Of a stretch of 64,000 bases of DNA, positions 38,280 to 47,110 are shown piece after piece. A program made the position numbers and the translations under genes. Within the stretch, counting starts at the first letter, position 1. Every line of letters starts with the position of its first letter. The notes beneath the pieces were generated by a model that was not told where the DNA came from, made no database searches, and saw only the letters and a list, made by a program, of their open reading frames with translations. Source of the DNA: UBA9647 sp963739335 (GTDB taxonomy: Bacteria > Bacteroidota > Ignavibacteria > UBA10030); contig CAVUAC010000063.1 in NCBI GenBank assembly GCA_963739335.1, positions 1 to 64,000 on the forward strand, written 5' to 3'.

Positions 38280-38537
38280 TCACTTAGCCTTTGTCTCCTC
38301 AATCGTAAAGCTATAATCCTCCATCACGGGATTTGCCAGGAGCTTCTCACTCACTTCTTTTGTAATTCTCTCCGCCTCTTCACGCTTCTCCGTGTCCACA
38401 TTCAATTCAACGAACTTTCCGATGCGGACGTTCCGCACTCGATCGTAACCAAGAGAATGAACTCCGTGTTCAACGGCCTTTCCCTGAGGATCGAGGATTG
38501 ACTGCCTCAATGTCACCAAGATTTTTGAATGATACAA
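38280..38537 (-). CDS. purS: Phosphoribosylformylglycinamidine synthase subunit PurS
   Basis: An 85-residue PurS starting at TTG 38537 (read M-YHSKILVTLRQS), chosen because GGAG lies eight bases upstream and the family begins here; the longer ATG frame would overlap pssA. SILDPQGKAVEHGVHSLGY and VRNVRIGKFVEL are typical, as is VMEDYSF near the end. It bridges PurQ and PurL. The gene begins 20 bases after the stop of pssA. Confidence 0.92.
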   Translation of the reverse strand: MYHSKILVTLRQSILDPQGKAVEHGVHSLGYDRVRNVRIGKFVELNVDTEKREEAERITKEVSEKLLANPVMEDYSFTIEETKAK

Positions 38538-38556
38538 GTTGTTTCTCCACGCTAGA

Positions 38557-39321
38557 TTAGATGTCGATGCTTGAAATTTCGCTCTCTTCGTCCGTGTCTT
38601 TTTCGACGCGTGTTGCGACTGAGCGAACCCACTCATAGAGAGATCTGAGAACGCCGAAACCGATGAACGCGGCCATCACATAGAAGAGATACGCTCCCAT
38701 CGATGCGACCACAACGACTGCAGCCGCGGAAATGGAAGTTGCCCGCCACGGATGCGCGCGCAGGCCCCGCTTCGTGAACTTGGGCAGTGTATCGTAGCGC
38801 ACCTTGCTGACCATCAATAATGAAAGTATCACGACCAGGACCGCCAATCCGTCACGGGTCCAGCCGTTAAGACCATAGCGCTCCGTGTTGTACTGAAGGA
38901 GAAACGCACAGACGGTGATGGCCTGCACCGGTATGGGCAGACCCTTGAAGTAGTCCTTTTCAAACCCCACGAGCTGAACGTTGAAGCGTGCAAGGCGAAT
39001 GGCGCCGAACACGAGCGGAAGCGAACTGATGATGACGCCGAGGCTCTCAAGGGAGCTGAGGTGGGCCTGGTACACCAGGAACGATGGCGCCGCTCCAAAG
39101 GAAACGACATCAGACAGCGAATCAAGCTCAACGCCGAACTGACTGGACGATCGGGTGATCCTCGCCATGAGTCCGTCAAGCATGTCGAAGACCCCGGCGA
39201 GGATGATGAACCATGCAGCCATCTCAATCCTGCCCTGGCTTGCATTGAGGATCGAAAGGAAGCCACAAAACGCATTCAGAACCGTGAAGAGACTTGGGAC
39301 AATAGCTCTCGTAATTTTCAT
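38557..39321 (-). CDS. pssA: CDP-diacylglycerol-serine O-phosphatidyltransferase
   Basis: Starts MKITRAIVPSLFTVLNAFCG at 39321; 254 residues with several transmembrane helices. CDP-alcohol phosphatidyltransferase signature FDMLDGLMARITRSSSQFGV then ELDSLSD is complete (D-x2-DG-x2-AR-x8-G-x3-D-x3-D). It makes phosphatidylserine, which Psd upstream decarboxylates to phosphatidylethanolamine. C-terminal acidic tail (KDTDEESEISS) is lineage-specific. Confidence 0.95.
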   Translation of the reverse strand: MKITRAIVPSLFTVLNAFCGFLSILNASQGRIEMAAWFIILAGVFDMLDGLMARITRSSSQFGVELDSLSDVVSFGAAPSFLVYQAHLSSLESLGVIISSLPLVFGAIRLARFNVQLVGFEKDYFKGLPIPVQAITVCAFLLQYNTERYGLNGWTRDGLAVLVVILSLLMVSKVRYDTLPKFTKRGLRAHPWRATSISAAAVVVVASMGAYLFYVMAAFIGFGVLRSLYEWVRSVATRVEKDTDEESEISSIDI

Positions 39322-39447
39322 ACCCTGATGTCTCCGCAGAAGCTGAAGCCACTTCCAACAACGGGCCCAGCATTCAATAAGGCGAAGTGCTCGTTTCCAC
39401 TTTGCAACCGACTTTCGAATATCCAAAATGTGGTTGTGGAAACGGCA

Positions 39448-40107
39448 CTAGTGAAGTTCCGCAAGGACTGTTTCTCCGGCTACGGTCTGATCACCGACCT
39501 TCGCGTGGACAATCGTCTGCGCCGGCACGAACACGTCCACCCGAGATCCGAACTTGATCATCCCAAACCGCTCACCCGCTTTCACCTGGTCCCCTATCTT
39601 CAAGGTGCAGACAATGCGCCGCGCCACAAAACCGGCTATCTGTTTGAAAAGCACGCGCCCGCGTGGATGCTCGATCCCGATCACCATTTGCTCGTTCTTC
39701 TCTGACGCTTTATCTTCAAAGGCTGCGAAGTACTCACCCTTGACGTATCGCAGATGCTTCACGGTCCCACTGATGGGATTGCGGTTGACGTGGACATTCA
39801 AGGGGGACATGAAGATGCTGATCATCGTTGCGCTCGATCCCAGGAATTCCTTTTCGTCGACCTGGCGTACGGCAATGACCTTTCCGTCGGCGGGAGCAAG
39901 GACAAGCCCGTCCCCGTTAGGAGACGATCGCTCGGGATCACGGAAGAAATTGGCCGTCAGCACGAAGAGAACAACGGCAAGCAGCACGATCCCATATTTC
40001 AGAATCTTTGGTTCGGCAAATACAAGAGCCAGGACGACCGCTGCCAGGCATATGATCGCGACCACAAGGAATACATCATAGCCATACTTCGTAATCATAA
40101 TCTGCAA
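39448..40107 (-). CDS. psd: Phosphatidylserine decarboxylase
   Basis: A 219-residue, short (archaetidylserine-decarboxylase-like) Psd. Two N-terminal membrane helices, then FFRDPER, VLAPADGKVIAV, IFMSPLNVHVNRNPISG and the self-cleavage/pyruvoyl site in KFGSRVDVFVP (Gly-Ser). It completes phosphatidylethanolamine synthesis with PssA downstream. Normal length for the short class. Confidence 0.95.
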   Translation of the reverse strand: MQIMITKYGYDVFLVVAIICLAAVVLALVFAEPKILKYGIVLLAVVLFVLTANFFRDPERSSPNGDGLVLAPADGKVIAVRQVDEKEFLGSSATMISIFMSPLNVHVNRNPISGTVKHLRYVKGEYFAAFEDKASEKNEQMVIGIEHPRGRVLFKQIAGFVARRIVCTLKIGDQVKAGERFGMIKFGSRVDVFVPAQTIVHAKVGDQTVAGETVLAELH

Positions 40108-40635
40108 TCTAATCCTGGAAGCATTTACTCTTACCGTAGTTACCGCTCCTGCCTCGGTCCATGGACACCGACAAATCTACAGACACCCGCCCTACAGGTG
40201 AACTGCAAAGTAGTGGATTTTTCTCCAAAAAGTCCGCTTTCCGGAAAGAGGTTAGGTCTTGGACAGCGTCGAATGGGAGATATCTCGAGGTGGTGGTAGG
40301 AGCAACAAAGAGTATCACTGTCGGGGGAATCAAGGCTTGGAGTCAGCTCGTTGTGACCGTTCTTCCCTTTTGATAGTTTAGCCTTGGGTTTTTGAAGTCG
40401 AAACAAGATTGATGAGTTTCGACAAGCTTCTTAAATATTTCTTTAGATGAAACTCAATTGAATCTGTAACAAGTATACCGAAAAAAGGCCCGAAAGTCAA
40501 GGTAAGCGGTATGTAGTGAGGGGGGAGATGGATGGTTGATGGATGTTGGTAGATGGAAGAGGTGAGAGGTGAGACGTGGGACGGAATACATTGGAAAAGA
40601 AATCTTTTTTCTATAAATTGTTTTTCACAGTGCAT
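40108..40635. other. Intergenic region upstream of psd and the tRNAs
   Basis: About 530 bp with no gene. It includes purine-rich simple sequence (atggatggttgatggatg, 40525-40570) similar to 46905-46945. A promoter for psd is expected near 40108-40150 but was not defined. Confidence 0.5.
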
Positions 40636-40750
40636 TGCCCTGTGGTGTAATCCCGCCACAAACCGGCGGGATGCTCAATCCGACGAACAAGTTACTTCGC
40701 TTCGCTCGCTAACTTGTGTCGGATTGGCATTGGCAGCACGTGTGTTTTGA
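40636..40750 (+). pseudogene. tRNA-Gln fragment split by two hairpins
   Basis: The start (tgccctgtggtgtaat) matches the acceptor and D-stem of tRNA-Gln at 40764-40836. About 75 bp follow, holding two palindromes: atcccgcc/ggcgggat and aatccgac...aagtta/taactt...gtcggatt. Then ttggcagcacgtgtg resumes the tRNA D-arm sequence. The anticodon arm and 3-prime half are lost. Confidence 0.65.
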
Positions 40751-40763
40751 CTTTTTGAAAACT

Positions 40764-40836
40764 TGCCCCGTGGTGTAATTGGCAACACGTCTGACTCTGG
40801 ATCAGAAAAGTCTAGGTTCGAGCCCTAGCGGGGCAG
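40764..40836 (+). tRNA. tRNA-Gln (anticodon CTG)
   Basis: Cloverleaf: acceptor TGCCCCG/CGGGGCA, anticodon stem TCTGA/TCAGA around loop CTCTGGA (anticodon CTG), T-loop GGTTCGAGCC. No encoded CCA. 90 bases upstream of tRNA-Glu. Confidence 0.92.
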
Positions 40837-42780
40837 CGAGTTAATGCAAAAATCAAAGTGTGAATTGAAAAATGAAAGCGGCTCGTTCATTTTTCCAATT
40901 TGATTTTTGCATTTTGCATCGATTATGGCCCTATCGTCTAATGGTTTAGGACGCGGCCCTCTCAAGGCCGAAATACGGGTTCGAGCCCCGTTAGGGCTAC
41001 AAGCTGCACCATGTAACTCAGTTGCGTTTTTGGCGTGAAAACGCAGTTGGTCGTTGACAGGGATACTTGGCTCACCCTGAAAGATCGAAGGCTCCTGCAA
41101 TCGGTCTGCGATGTTGGGGATCGAAGGCAAGCGCTTGAGGTAGCATCGAACTTTCCGCTCTTCTTTATCGACCAGAATCGTCTCGACGATTCTCCTGAGG
41201 AGCTCTTTCCTTTCCGCAACCGAGAGTTCATCGAAGGTTCTTTCAAAGTTGTCCAGGAAGCGTTTTACAGCTCCAGCAGTGAGCTTGGGATCCAGTTTCG
41301 GAGGCTTGTACTTTTCCAGTCGCCTCCTCTCCTGTTCAAGCTTTTCCTGAATCTCTTCGAGCTCTCTTAGGCGAACAGCAACACTTTTCAGGTTGGTTCC
41401 TTCCTCTGCGATTGAGAGTAGGTTTGTGGTTTTGCCAGCGTTCTCCTTCAGTATTTCATCGATACTGTCAATCCTCTTCTCGACGGCTGAAGGCTGTCGT
41501 CTGTTGAACTCCTCGACATATACCTGTGTGCGCGTCATGAAGTCAGAATCATAGAACGTTTGTTTTATGCTGGAAAGGATGAAGTCTTCCAGTTTGTCTT
41601 GTCTGATTGAAAACCAGTGACAAACATTGTTGCCCTTGTTGACATAGCCACCATCGATGTAATACTTGTTTCCGGTGGGCTTGTGACGATAACCTTGATA
41701 GTTGTGTCCACATTGGACGCACTTGACAAGCCCTGTGAGCAAGTACGTGCCTCTGTAGAAATGCTGATTGGGCCTGGTTGGACGCGGTTCTGATTGCGCG
41801 TTTGCTTCCTGGAAGAGCTCGTTAGAGACGATAGCCGGATGTGCGTTCGGGACGACAATCCATTGAGCCTCGTCATTGTACCATTTGCCGCACAGATCGA
41901 TGCCCTTCTCCTTCGCTAAGATTTTGCTGAAGGATAATCGATTATAAACCCTGTCGCCGACGTAGGCAGGATTCCGGACGATGCCGTAAATAGAGACTCC
42001 CGCCCACTTCTGATCTTTGTTCCTCCACCGGCCATGTTTCGGGCACGTGATTCCCTCCGCGTTCAAGATGTCTGCTATCCCTACATATCCAAGACCGTTA
42101 GCTCTCATTTCAAAGATTCTTCTGACGGTGCTAATCTCTGCTTCGTCGGCGAGCTCCCATACCACTTTTTCTTGCTTTGGAACCGAACGCATGCCATCCC
42201 TCATCGTCCTTCTCTCACCAGTCTTCAAATCGATAGCTATCCTCTTGTAACCATAAGGAGCGAGACCGCCTCTCGAGTAAATACCCTGCTGGGAAGACAA
42301 CATTCCCCTTCTGATAGATCTGGAGAGTTTTTTGGAATACTCAGAGGCTTCGGCGGATTCCACAACCTCCACAACGTAACTGCCAATGTCGTCTCCGTTC
42401 TTGGAGTTGGAGTGGATGATTCGGACCTTGACATCAAACCTCCCGAAATGCACTTTCCAGTAGGCGTTCTCTCTTGGGTTCAAGGCCCTCCCCCACCTGC
42501 TCTCATCATAAACCAGCACATACTCAAAATCGGGATCGTCTTCCACCCTTCTTACGAGCTCTGCAAAACTGGGACGTCCAAGAAAGTTCGTTCCGCTCCT
42601 TCCTTGGTCCGAGAACCATTCAACAATCTTGAAATCGTTCGCGGCGGCCCAGCGTTCAATCTCTTCCTTCTGCTGAGGAATCGATGTTGCACCTTGCTCG
42701 TCGGTGGAGCATCTGCAGTATCCGACAGCAGTTTTAGGACCGATCGGGTTCTGTTTCGATGTCACAGCGTTGACCTCCAT
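40825..42780 (-). CDS. Large serine recombinase (integrase)
   Basis: A 651-codon frame. Resolvase catalytic domain at the N-terminus: VGYCRCSTDEQGATS with the nucleophilic Ser, QGRSGTNFLGRPSF, and VYDESRWGR; then a recombinase domain (GLAPYGYKR, YGIVRNPAYVGDRVYN), a zinc-ribbon (CVQCGHNYQGY...CHWF) and a long coiled coil. Homology should end near residue 590. The last about 55 codons are antisense to tRNA-Glu and spacer, so the native C-terminus was probably created when the element inserted at the tRNA. It overlaps the small gene upstream. Presumed to integrate and excise this island. Confidence 0.93.
   Translation of the reverse strand: MEVNAVTSKQNPIGPKTAVGYCRCSTDEQGATSIPQQKEEIERWAAANDFKIVEWFSDQGRSGTNFLGRPSFAELVRRVEDDPDFEYVLVYDESRWGRALNPRENAYWKVHFGRFDVKVRIIHSNSKNGDDIGSYVVEVVESAEASEYSKKLSRSIRRGMLSSQQGIYSRGGLAPYGYKRIAIDLKTGERRTMRDGMRSVPKQEKVVWELADEAEISTVRRIFEMRANGLGYVGIADILNAEGITCPKHGRWRNKDQKWAGVSIYGIVRNPAYVGDRVYNRLSFSKILAKEKGIDLCGKWYNDEAQWIVVPNAHPAIVSNELFQEANAQSEPRPTRPNQHFYRGTYLLTGLVKCVQCGHNYQGYRHKPTGNKYYIDGGYVNKGNNVCHWFSIRQDKLEDFILSSIKQTFYDSDFMTRTQVYVEEFNRRQPSAVEKRIDSIDEILKENAGKTTNLLSIAEEGTNLKSVAVRLRELEEIQEKLEQERRRLEKYKPPKLDPKLTAGAVKRFLDNFERTFDELSVAERKELLRRIVETILVDKEERKVRCYLKRLPSIPNIADRLQEPSIFQGEPSIPVNDQLRFHAKNATELHGAACSPNGARTRISALRGPRPKPLDDRAIIDAKCKNQIGKMNEPLSFFNSHFDFCINSLPR
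40862..40898. terminator. AT-rich hairpin after tRNA-Gln
   Basis: Arms ttgaaaaatgaa and ttcatttttccaa flank a short GC-rich loop (agcggctcg). Located between the two tRNA genes, it may terminate the tRNA-Gln transcript. Confidence 0.5.
40927..40999 (+). tRNA. tRNA-Glu (anticodon CTC), island attachment site
   Basis: Acceptor GGCCCTA pairs with TAGGGCT (one G-T pair at the base). Anticodon stem CGGCC/GGCCG around loop CTCTCAA (anticodon CTC). T-arm ACGGGTTCGAGCCCCGT. The serine recombinase frame runs antisense across the gene, so the island boundary is at or inside its 3-prime end. Confidence 0.92.
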
Positions 42781-42928
42781 GAGGAGTGAGAGACTTTTCG
42801 CTCTCGAGTTGCCGGTTGATCGCCTTTGCGACTAATTTTGCCATGAAATCGAGATCGGCATCAGATAGCTGGGAGCCCTGCACGATCTCGAGAGTGATTC
42901 GTTTCTTGGGAATGTCAGACCGGGTCAC
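42734..42928 (-). CDS. Small protein upstream of the recombinase
   Basis: A 64-residue frame (MTRSDIPKKRITLEIVQGSQ) overlapping the recombinase start by 47 bases and the preceding frame by ATGA. Charged, no membrane segment, a predicted amphipathic helix (SDADLDFMAKLVAKAINRQL). Overlapping small genes of this type often precede serine integrases. Function unknown; could be a recombination directionality factor, which is speculation from position. Confidence 0.55.
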   Translation of the reverse strand: MTRSDIPKKRITLEIVQGSQLSDADLDFMAKLVAKAINRQLESEKSLTPHGGQRCDIETEPDRS

Positions 42929-43137
42929 CTCATAGTCACCGCCCCCTTGCCATCTTCTTGTCCTCCCTGTCGAAGGACACCGGCCCGGTCCGATCTATTT
43001 CCTAGAGTCTTCGATACAAGTTCCCTCACCTTTCCTTGAAGCCCATTGCCACCGTACAAATCGAAAACAACTTTTCGAAACGCTCGAAACTGGCTTTGCG
43101 ACATGCTCATTTCCCCGAAGGTCAGGACTGATTTCAT
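42925..43137 (-). CDS. Small hypothetical protein of the recombinase operon
   Basis: A 70-residue frame; MSMSQSQFRAFRKVVFDLYG is a plausible start at 43107. It overlaps the next gene by ATGA, suggesting coupling. Basic C-terminal half with Lys/Arg and Gly. No recognised domain. Confidence 0.5.
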   Translation of the reverse strand: MKSVLTFGEMSMSQSQFRAFRKVVFDLYGGNGLQGKVRELVSKTLGNRSDRAGVLRQGGQEDGKGAVTMR

Positions 43138-43284
43138 AACCTCTCGATTCAGGTACTTCGAGCTCGGTTATCAGTCTTTCTGAGATGTCAGATTGCCATT
43201 TGTTCACAAATGCTCCGGACTGTAAAGAATTTGCCAATCAAGTTCAAGATTAATCGCTTTGCATTTTGTGCTTCTATCCATACC

Positions 43285-44358
43285 TCATCTGTATTTTTGA
43301 GGCCTGAAGAGGAAGAACGCTCTGAAGACACGAAAGATCATGTACGCAAAGAAACCGAGTGTCGAGAAGTAGATATAGAATTCTCTGTTTTCCATGCCGA
43401 TGGAGAAAATCTTGAAGATCGTGAATATGCTCACACCAAAGATGTAGATCGGCCCCATGTTGAAGTAATGACCTTCGTCGACCTGGCGGAGTTTGCGAAT
43501 CTCGTCGGTGTCGAGATATTTCTCACGGGAGCCGTGCCAGAGCATGTTCTTGATATGAAATGGATTGCCGTTGGATGCTTTGAGGATCTCCCTTCGATAT
43601 AGTTCTGGGTCAATGATGTGCAGAGGGTAGTTCTCGAAAAAGTAGTTGATGAGCTGGATGGAAACGCTTTCCGGCAAAGGCTCCAATTCGATCTTGGTGA
43701 AGGAAGCCCAGATGCGCTTGAAGAAGAAGTTCTCCTTCATTTGAACAACCGCCGCACAGATGAGAGCAATGTTCAAAAGGGTCTCCAAGAATTTCTGTTG
43801 AGTGGGCGAGATTCTGTCCAGGTTGTCAAAGAAGATGAGATAAGGTTTTTGCGATTGGGAGATCCCTTCGAAAATCAACGCTTGCAGTTTGTTGGCCCCG
43901 AGGCCTGACAGCTGCTTTTTTGCCGAGGTCCAGTCTGAGCGCTCCTCGTCGAGCTCTACGTGAAGATCCCCCAGATAGAAGAGGTCCTCGGCAATTTCCT
44001 TGAGGCAATCACCTAACGGGCTGGAGTGTTCGATGAAGAGCATCTTGTATTGGTCTGGTTTGATTCGAACACCCAGGTTGCCGCGTAGCTGGGCGATGAT
44101 GTTCGCTGAGAAATCGATACGCCTGGTTCGCCCCGAGAGGATCCACTTTGCTTCGAGCATTAGCCGACTCTTGCCAATGCCCTTGTCTCCTGCGATCAGT
44201 GTGTGACGGCCTTTGGAAAGATTCTTGACGAGTTGATACAATTCTTCGGTCCTGCCAAAAAAGGTTGTGTCCTGCCGTAGGTCTGATGAGGGCCCGGATT
44301 TGTTCACGGTTTCATCCGGAGGAATACTACTCCTGTGTTTCGCATATATAGCATGCAT
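43285..44358 (-). CDS. AAA/STAND-type ATPase with two C-terminal membrane helices
   Basis: 357 residues. Walker A GDKGIGKS (residues about 60-67), Walker B LIFFDNLD, then KIELEPLPESVSIQLINYFF and a helical lid. Two hydrophobic helices close the protein (GPIYIFGVSIFTIFKIFSIG and YIYFSTLGFFAYMIFRVFRA), so the ATPase should face the cytoplasm from the membrane. The start overlaps the end of the RadA-like gene by 55 bases; a later start is possible. Family not identified beyond the P-loop class. It may be an immunity or partition component of the island, inferred from context. Confidence 0.75.
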   Translation of the reverse strand: MHAIYAKHRSSIPPDETVNKSGPSSDLRQDTTFFGRTEELYQLVKNLSKGRHTLIAGDKGIGKSRLMLEAKWILSGRTRRIDFSANIIAQLRGNLGVRIKPDQYKMLFIEHSSPLGDCLKEIAEDLFYLGDLHVELDEERSDWTSAKKQLSGLGANKLQALIFEGISQSQKPYLIFFDNLDRISPTQQKFLETLLNIALICAAVVQMKENFFFKRIWASFTKIELEPLPESVSIQLINYFFENYPLHIIDPELYRREILKASNGNPFHIKNMLWHGSREKYLDTDEIRKLRQVDEGHYFNMGPIYIFGVSIFTIFKIFSIGMENREFYIYFSTLGFFAYMIFRVFRAFFLFRPQKYR

Positions 44359-45092
44359 CGGGGCGCAGTTGACCCAAAGCGATTCTTGGAAGCAAATAGA
44401 ATACGGTGATGACTCTGGCCTTCTTGAATGTCGAGATGCAAAACTACGTCGACAGCGTGCTCGAGAAGTTTCGGCCCAGCCGCTGTTTTGTTTTTTGTAA
44501 CCTGTCCGACAATGATGAGCACAAGGTTCTTCTGCTGGGCCAGTCGGCGCAGGATATAACTACATTTTCGTATTTGCGTAGCACTTCCCGGCAAGGAGGT
44601 CGTCGCGTCGGAATATATGGTTTGAATTGAATCTACAATGAGCATCCGTATCTTTGTCTGGTCGACGTGTGAAAGGACTGCGCTCACGCTCGTTTCGAAG
44701 AGGACGAGTATGTTCTGCGACGATATCCTCAGGCGATCGGCTCGAAGCTTTAGCTGCTGAACAGACTCTTCCCCCGTGACGTATAGTGACGGGATGTTCA
44801 TCTTCTTGAGCAGCTGCATGAGTAAGGTTGACTTGCCTGCGCCTGGAGGTCCGGTGATGAGAACCGAGCTTCCGGGAACAAAGCCATCGCCCAGCAATAT
44901 GTCGAGTTGTTCGATCCTGGTCTTGATTCTTGGTACGACGAACGATTCAATTTTGGCAAGTGCAACAGGTTGTGCGCTCGGGTTAGAAATGACATTCGTT
45001 TGCTTTCTGAGAGAATTCCATCGGCCGCAATCGGGACACGCAAGTTGGAAATTCTGGAAGATGGAATTGCATTTTGCACAGACATAGGGCAT
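44304..45092 (-). CDS. Short RadA-like ATPase without the Lon-type domain
   Basis: ATG 45092 (MPYVCAKCNSIFQNFQLACPDCGRWNSL) opens a zinc finger of CxxC...CxxC type, then a RecA core with Walker A GPPGAGKS, LYVTGEES, Walker B MLIVDSIQT and the RadA-specific KNRFG motif. It ends at 262 residues: the C-terminal Lon protease-like domain of cellular RadA (about 450 residues) is absent. The frame upstream of 45092 is not protein-like. RadA migrates branched recombination intermediates; a short version on an island suggests a role in the element's own replication or recombination. Confidence 0.88.
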   Translation of the reverse strand: MPYVCAKCNSIFQNFQLACPDCGRWNSLRKQTNVISNPSAQPVALAKIESFVVPRIKTRIEQLDILLGDGFVPGSSVLITGPPGAGKSTLLMQLLKKMNIPSLYVTGEESVQQLKLRADRLRISSQNILVLFETSVSAVLSHVDQTKIRMLIVDSIQTIYSDATTSLPGSATQIRKCSYILRRLAQQKNLVLIIVGQVTKNKTAAGPKLLEHAVDVVLHLDIQEGQSHHRILFASKNRFGSTAPRCMLYMRNTGVVFLRMKP

Positions 45093-45250
45093 GAGAGATC
45101 CATGTGTTTCGGAATAATGGAATGGTGTAGTGGAGTATGAATCTGTTCGACCTCTCCTTTGTCCCCTCCTTAGGAGGAGGGGAAGGCTTGGGAGGCAATG
45201 GAAGTGCGACCTCCCCTTCGTTACCTTCTCGGAGAGGAAGGGATGAATTG

Positions 45251-46910
45251 TCATTTGAGGCGCTTGATGATGAATGTGATTTGGGTTTTGTTGTTGTGTG
45301 GGACCTGACGGATATCCATAAGCAGGCCGTTGACGGTTGAGAGGACCTCGGATTGTGTTTCGGCTGCCTTTGCTTTTGCTCTGAGCTGTTGATTTGCAAG
45401 AATCAGTTTTCGAATGTCCAGTGCGATCTTCGATGAGGTCGCGGCTCTTGACGCATTGAGCTGAGAAAGAAGAGTCTTGCTCTTTTGCCATTTCAGCTCG
45501 GAGAGCTTGAGGACGGGATCAGATGTGAATCCGTCTTTCGAGAGCTCGGTTCGATGACTATGTTCTATTGAGTCGATCTTTACGGTTTGCTCCGCGTTGG
45601 CGATCTTCTGATCGATGTCTGATAAAAAGGAAACCTTCTGGCTTTCGAGCAATTGGATTCGCTCTTGATTCAGGCTGATTTGATCCTGGAAAAACTGGGC
45701 AAGGTTCTTCCTGGCGATGAGTTCTTTTTCTCTGACTGTGTCCCCCCTCGACTTGTAGAACACCACGGATTCCTTTGGATCGAGCGTGAAGGAAATCTGG
45801 GTAAAGTTCTCGAGTTTTGGCAAGGTCAACCCTACCGGAGAATGACCCTCCTGGCCTTTGCCGGGAAGAATCGATTTGACTGTCAAGATGCCCTTCGTGA
45901 TGAAGACGTACTCGAGATTGAAGGTGCAAATATCGTGGTATCTGGCGTAGTTGAACTTGATCGTGCCTCCACCCCCGGTGACCGGGCTGAAGATTCTAAT
46001 GTTTTCAGGGAGTGAGACTCTGTCCGCGGTCGAGAGATCGCCGAAGAGATAGTTCTCCATTGATGTGTCGATGTACGTCGTGATTTGCGAAAGCAGTTGG
46101 TTGCTGAGATCGATGCTTCGAACGAAGGAACGAGCGGGCTCACCTTTCTGACAAAGTATGTTCTCCGCGACATAGTCGGCCTCAAAGTCTTTTCCGAGGG
46201 TGTGCAGGTCGCCATCGACTCCCTTGAAAATCAGAGTAGAGGGATTTAGGGCCCCGATGACCTCAACTGTACCGTTGGAGGGTTGTTTCGTGAGCATGTT
46301 GTAGGCCGTAGTGTTCGCGAACACCAGGTTGTCTTTTGAAAATCCGTTGTAGTCACGGACAGCTGACTCAATATTCCCTTGTGTGGATCGGATGAACCGT
46401 TCATATCCCTGGTTGGCGATCAAGAAGACCGGAATGCAGCCAAGGAGGAAGAAAAGCCCGAGTATCCTGTCCATCCTGGATCCAGTCTGTAGCCGATACC
46501 GGTGGGGATTATTGACCTCCAACGGGAATACGCACTTCAAGCTTGACAGAGGATAGAAAAGCTTGACGCCGTGGACCGTCATTGTGTCAAGGAAAGGGTG
46601 TGAGGCGTATCCGGCCAAAAGGCAAGTGTAGGTGTTTGGGCTCAGCAAGTGGAGAGGAAGGAGAATGGTGGCAAGCGTGACGATGAATATGACCGAGTGT
46701 GTGAGGGTGCGATGACCAAATCGGCGCTCCAGTTTGTTGGAGATGAATGGAATTGCCCGGCCGGGGAGACTTGCAGCTGTGTCGATGTCCGGCAAGACTG
46801 ATGCGATCGCAATGGTGGCAGCGTTGGGAGTGTTCAATGCTACACCCGTAGTTGTGAGCAGGAGCAAGTAAGTGAATTCAGCGAATGTTATGTGAGTGGG
46901 AGCGGTCATC
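45251..46910 (-). CDS. YdjM-like membrane-bound metal-dependent hydrolase with a long extracytoplasmic C-terminal part
   Basis: 553 residues from ATG 46910. Residues 1-160 match the YdjM/DUF457 membrane hydrolases: ASVLPDIDTAASLPGRAIPF, HRTLTHSVIFIVTLA, GYASHPFLDTMTVHGVKLFYPL, with the His and Asp metal ligands. A transmembrane helix (RILGLFFLLGCIPVFLIANQ) then a 370-residue region of beta-type and coiled-coil sequence (QFFQDQISLNQERIQLLESQ). The C-terminal extension is unlike YdjM. Substrate unknown. YdjM genes are SOS-regulated in enterics, but no LexA site was defined here. Confidence 0.78.
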
Positions 46911-47108
46911 AGATGGTTGATGGATGATGGATGATGGGTGATGGTGCACCTTTTCGATGTATTGGCATAGGATGCTAGTGAGGCGATACAAATCCATTTC
47001 GGTGACGATGGATTCGCCGCTCCGCCCATCCAGCTGAAGCGTCTTGGACCAAGCGTTTAGGATCGTTTGAATCTCAGGGGCAGTAGGGATCCTGCGCACG
47101 ATGGACAT
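46878..47108 (-). CDS. Small hypothetical protein
   Basis: 76 residues (MSIVRRIPTAPEIQTILNAW), starting three bases after the stop of the nucleotidyltransferase gene, and overlapping the next start. The last 25 residues are His/Pro/Ser-rich and read from the atgatgg-type simple sequence at 46905-46945, so the true end may be at IEK. No domain recognised. Confidence 0.5.
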   Translation of the reverse strand: MSIVRRIPTAPEIQTILNAWSKTLQLDGRSGESIVTEMDLYRLTSILCQYIEKVHHHPSSIIHQPSDDRSHSHNIR

Positions 47109-47110
47109 TC

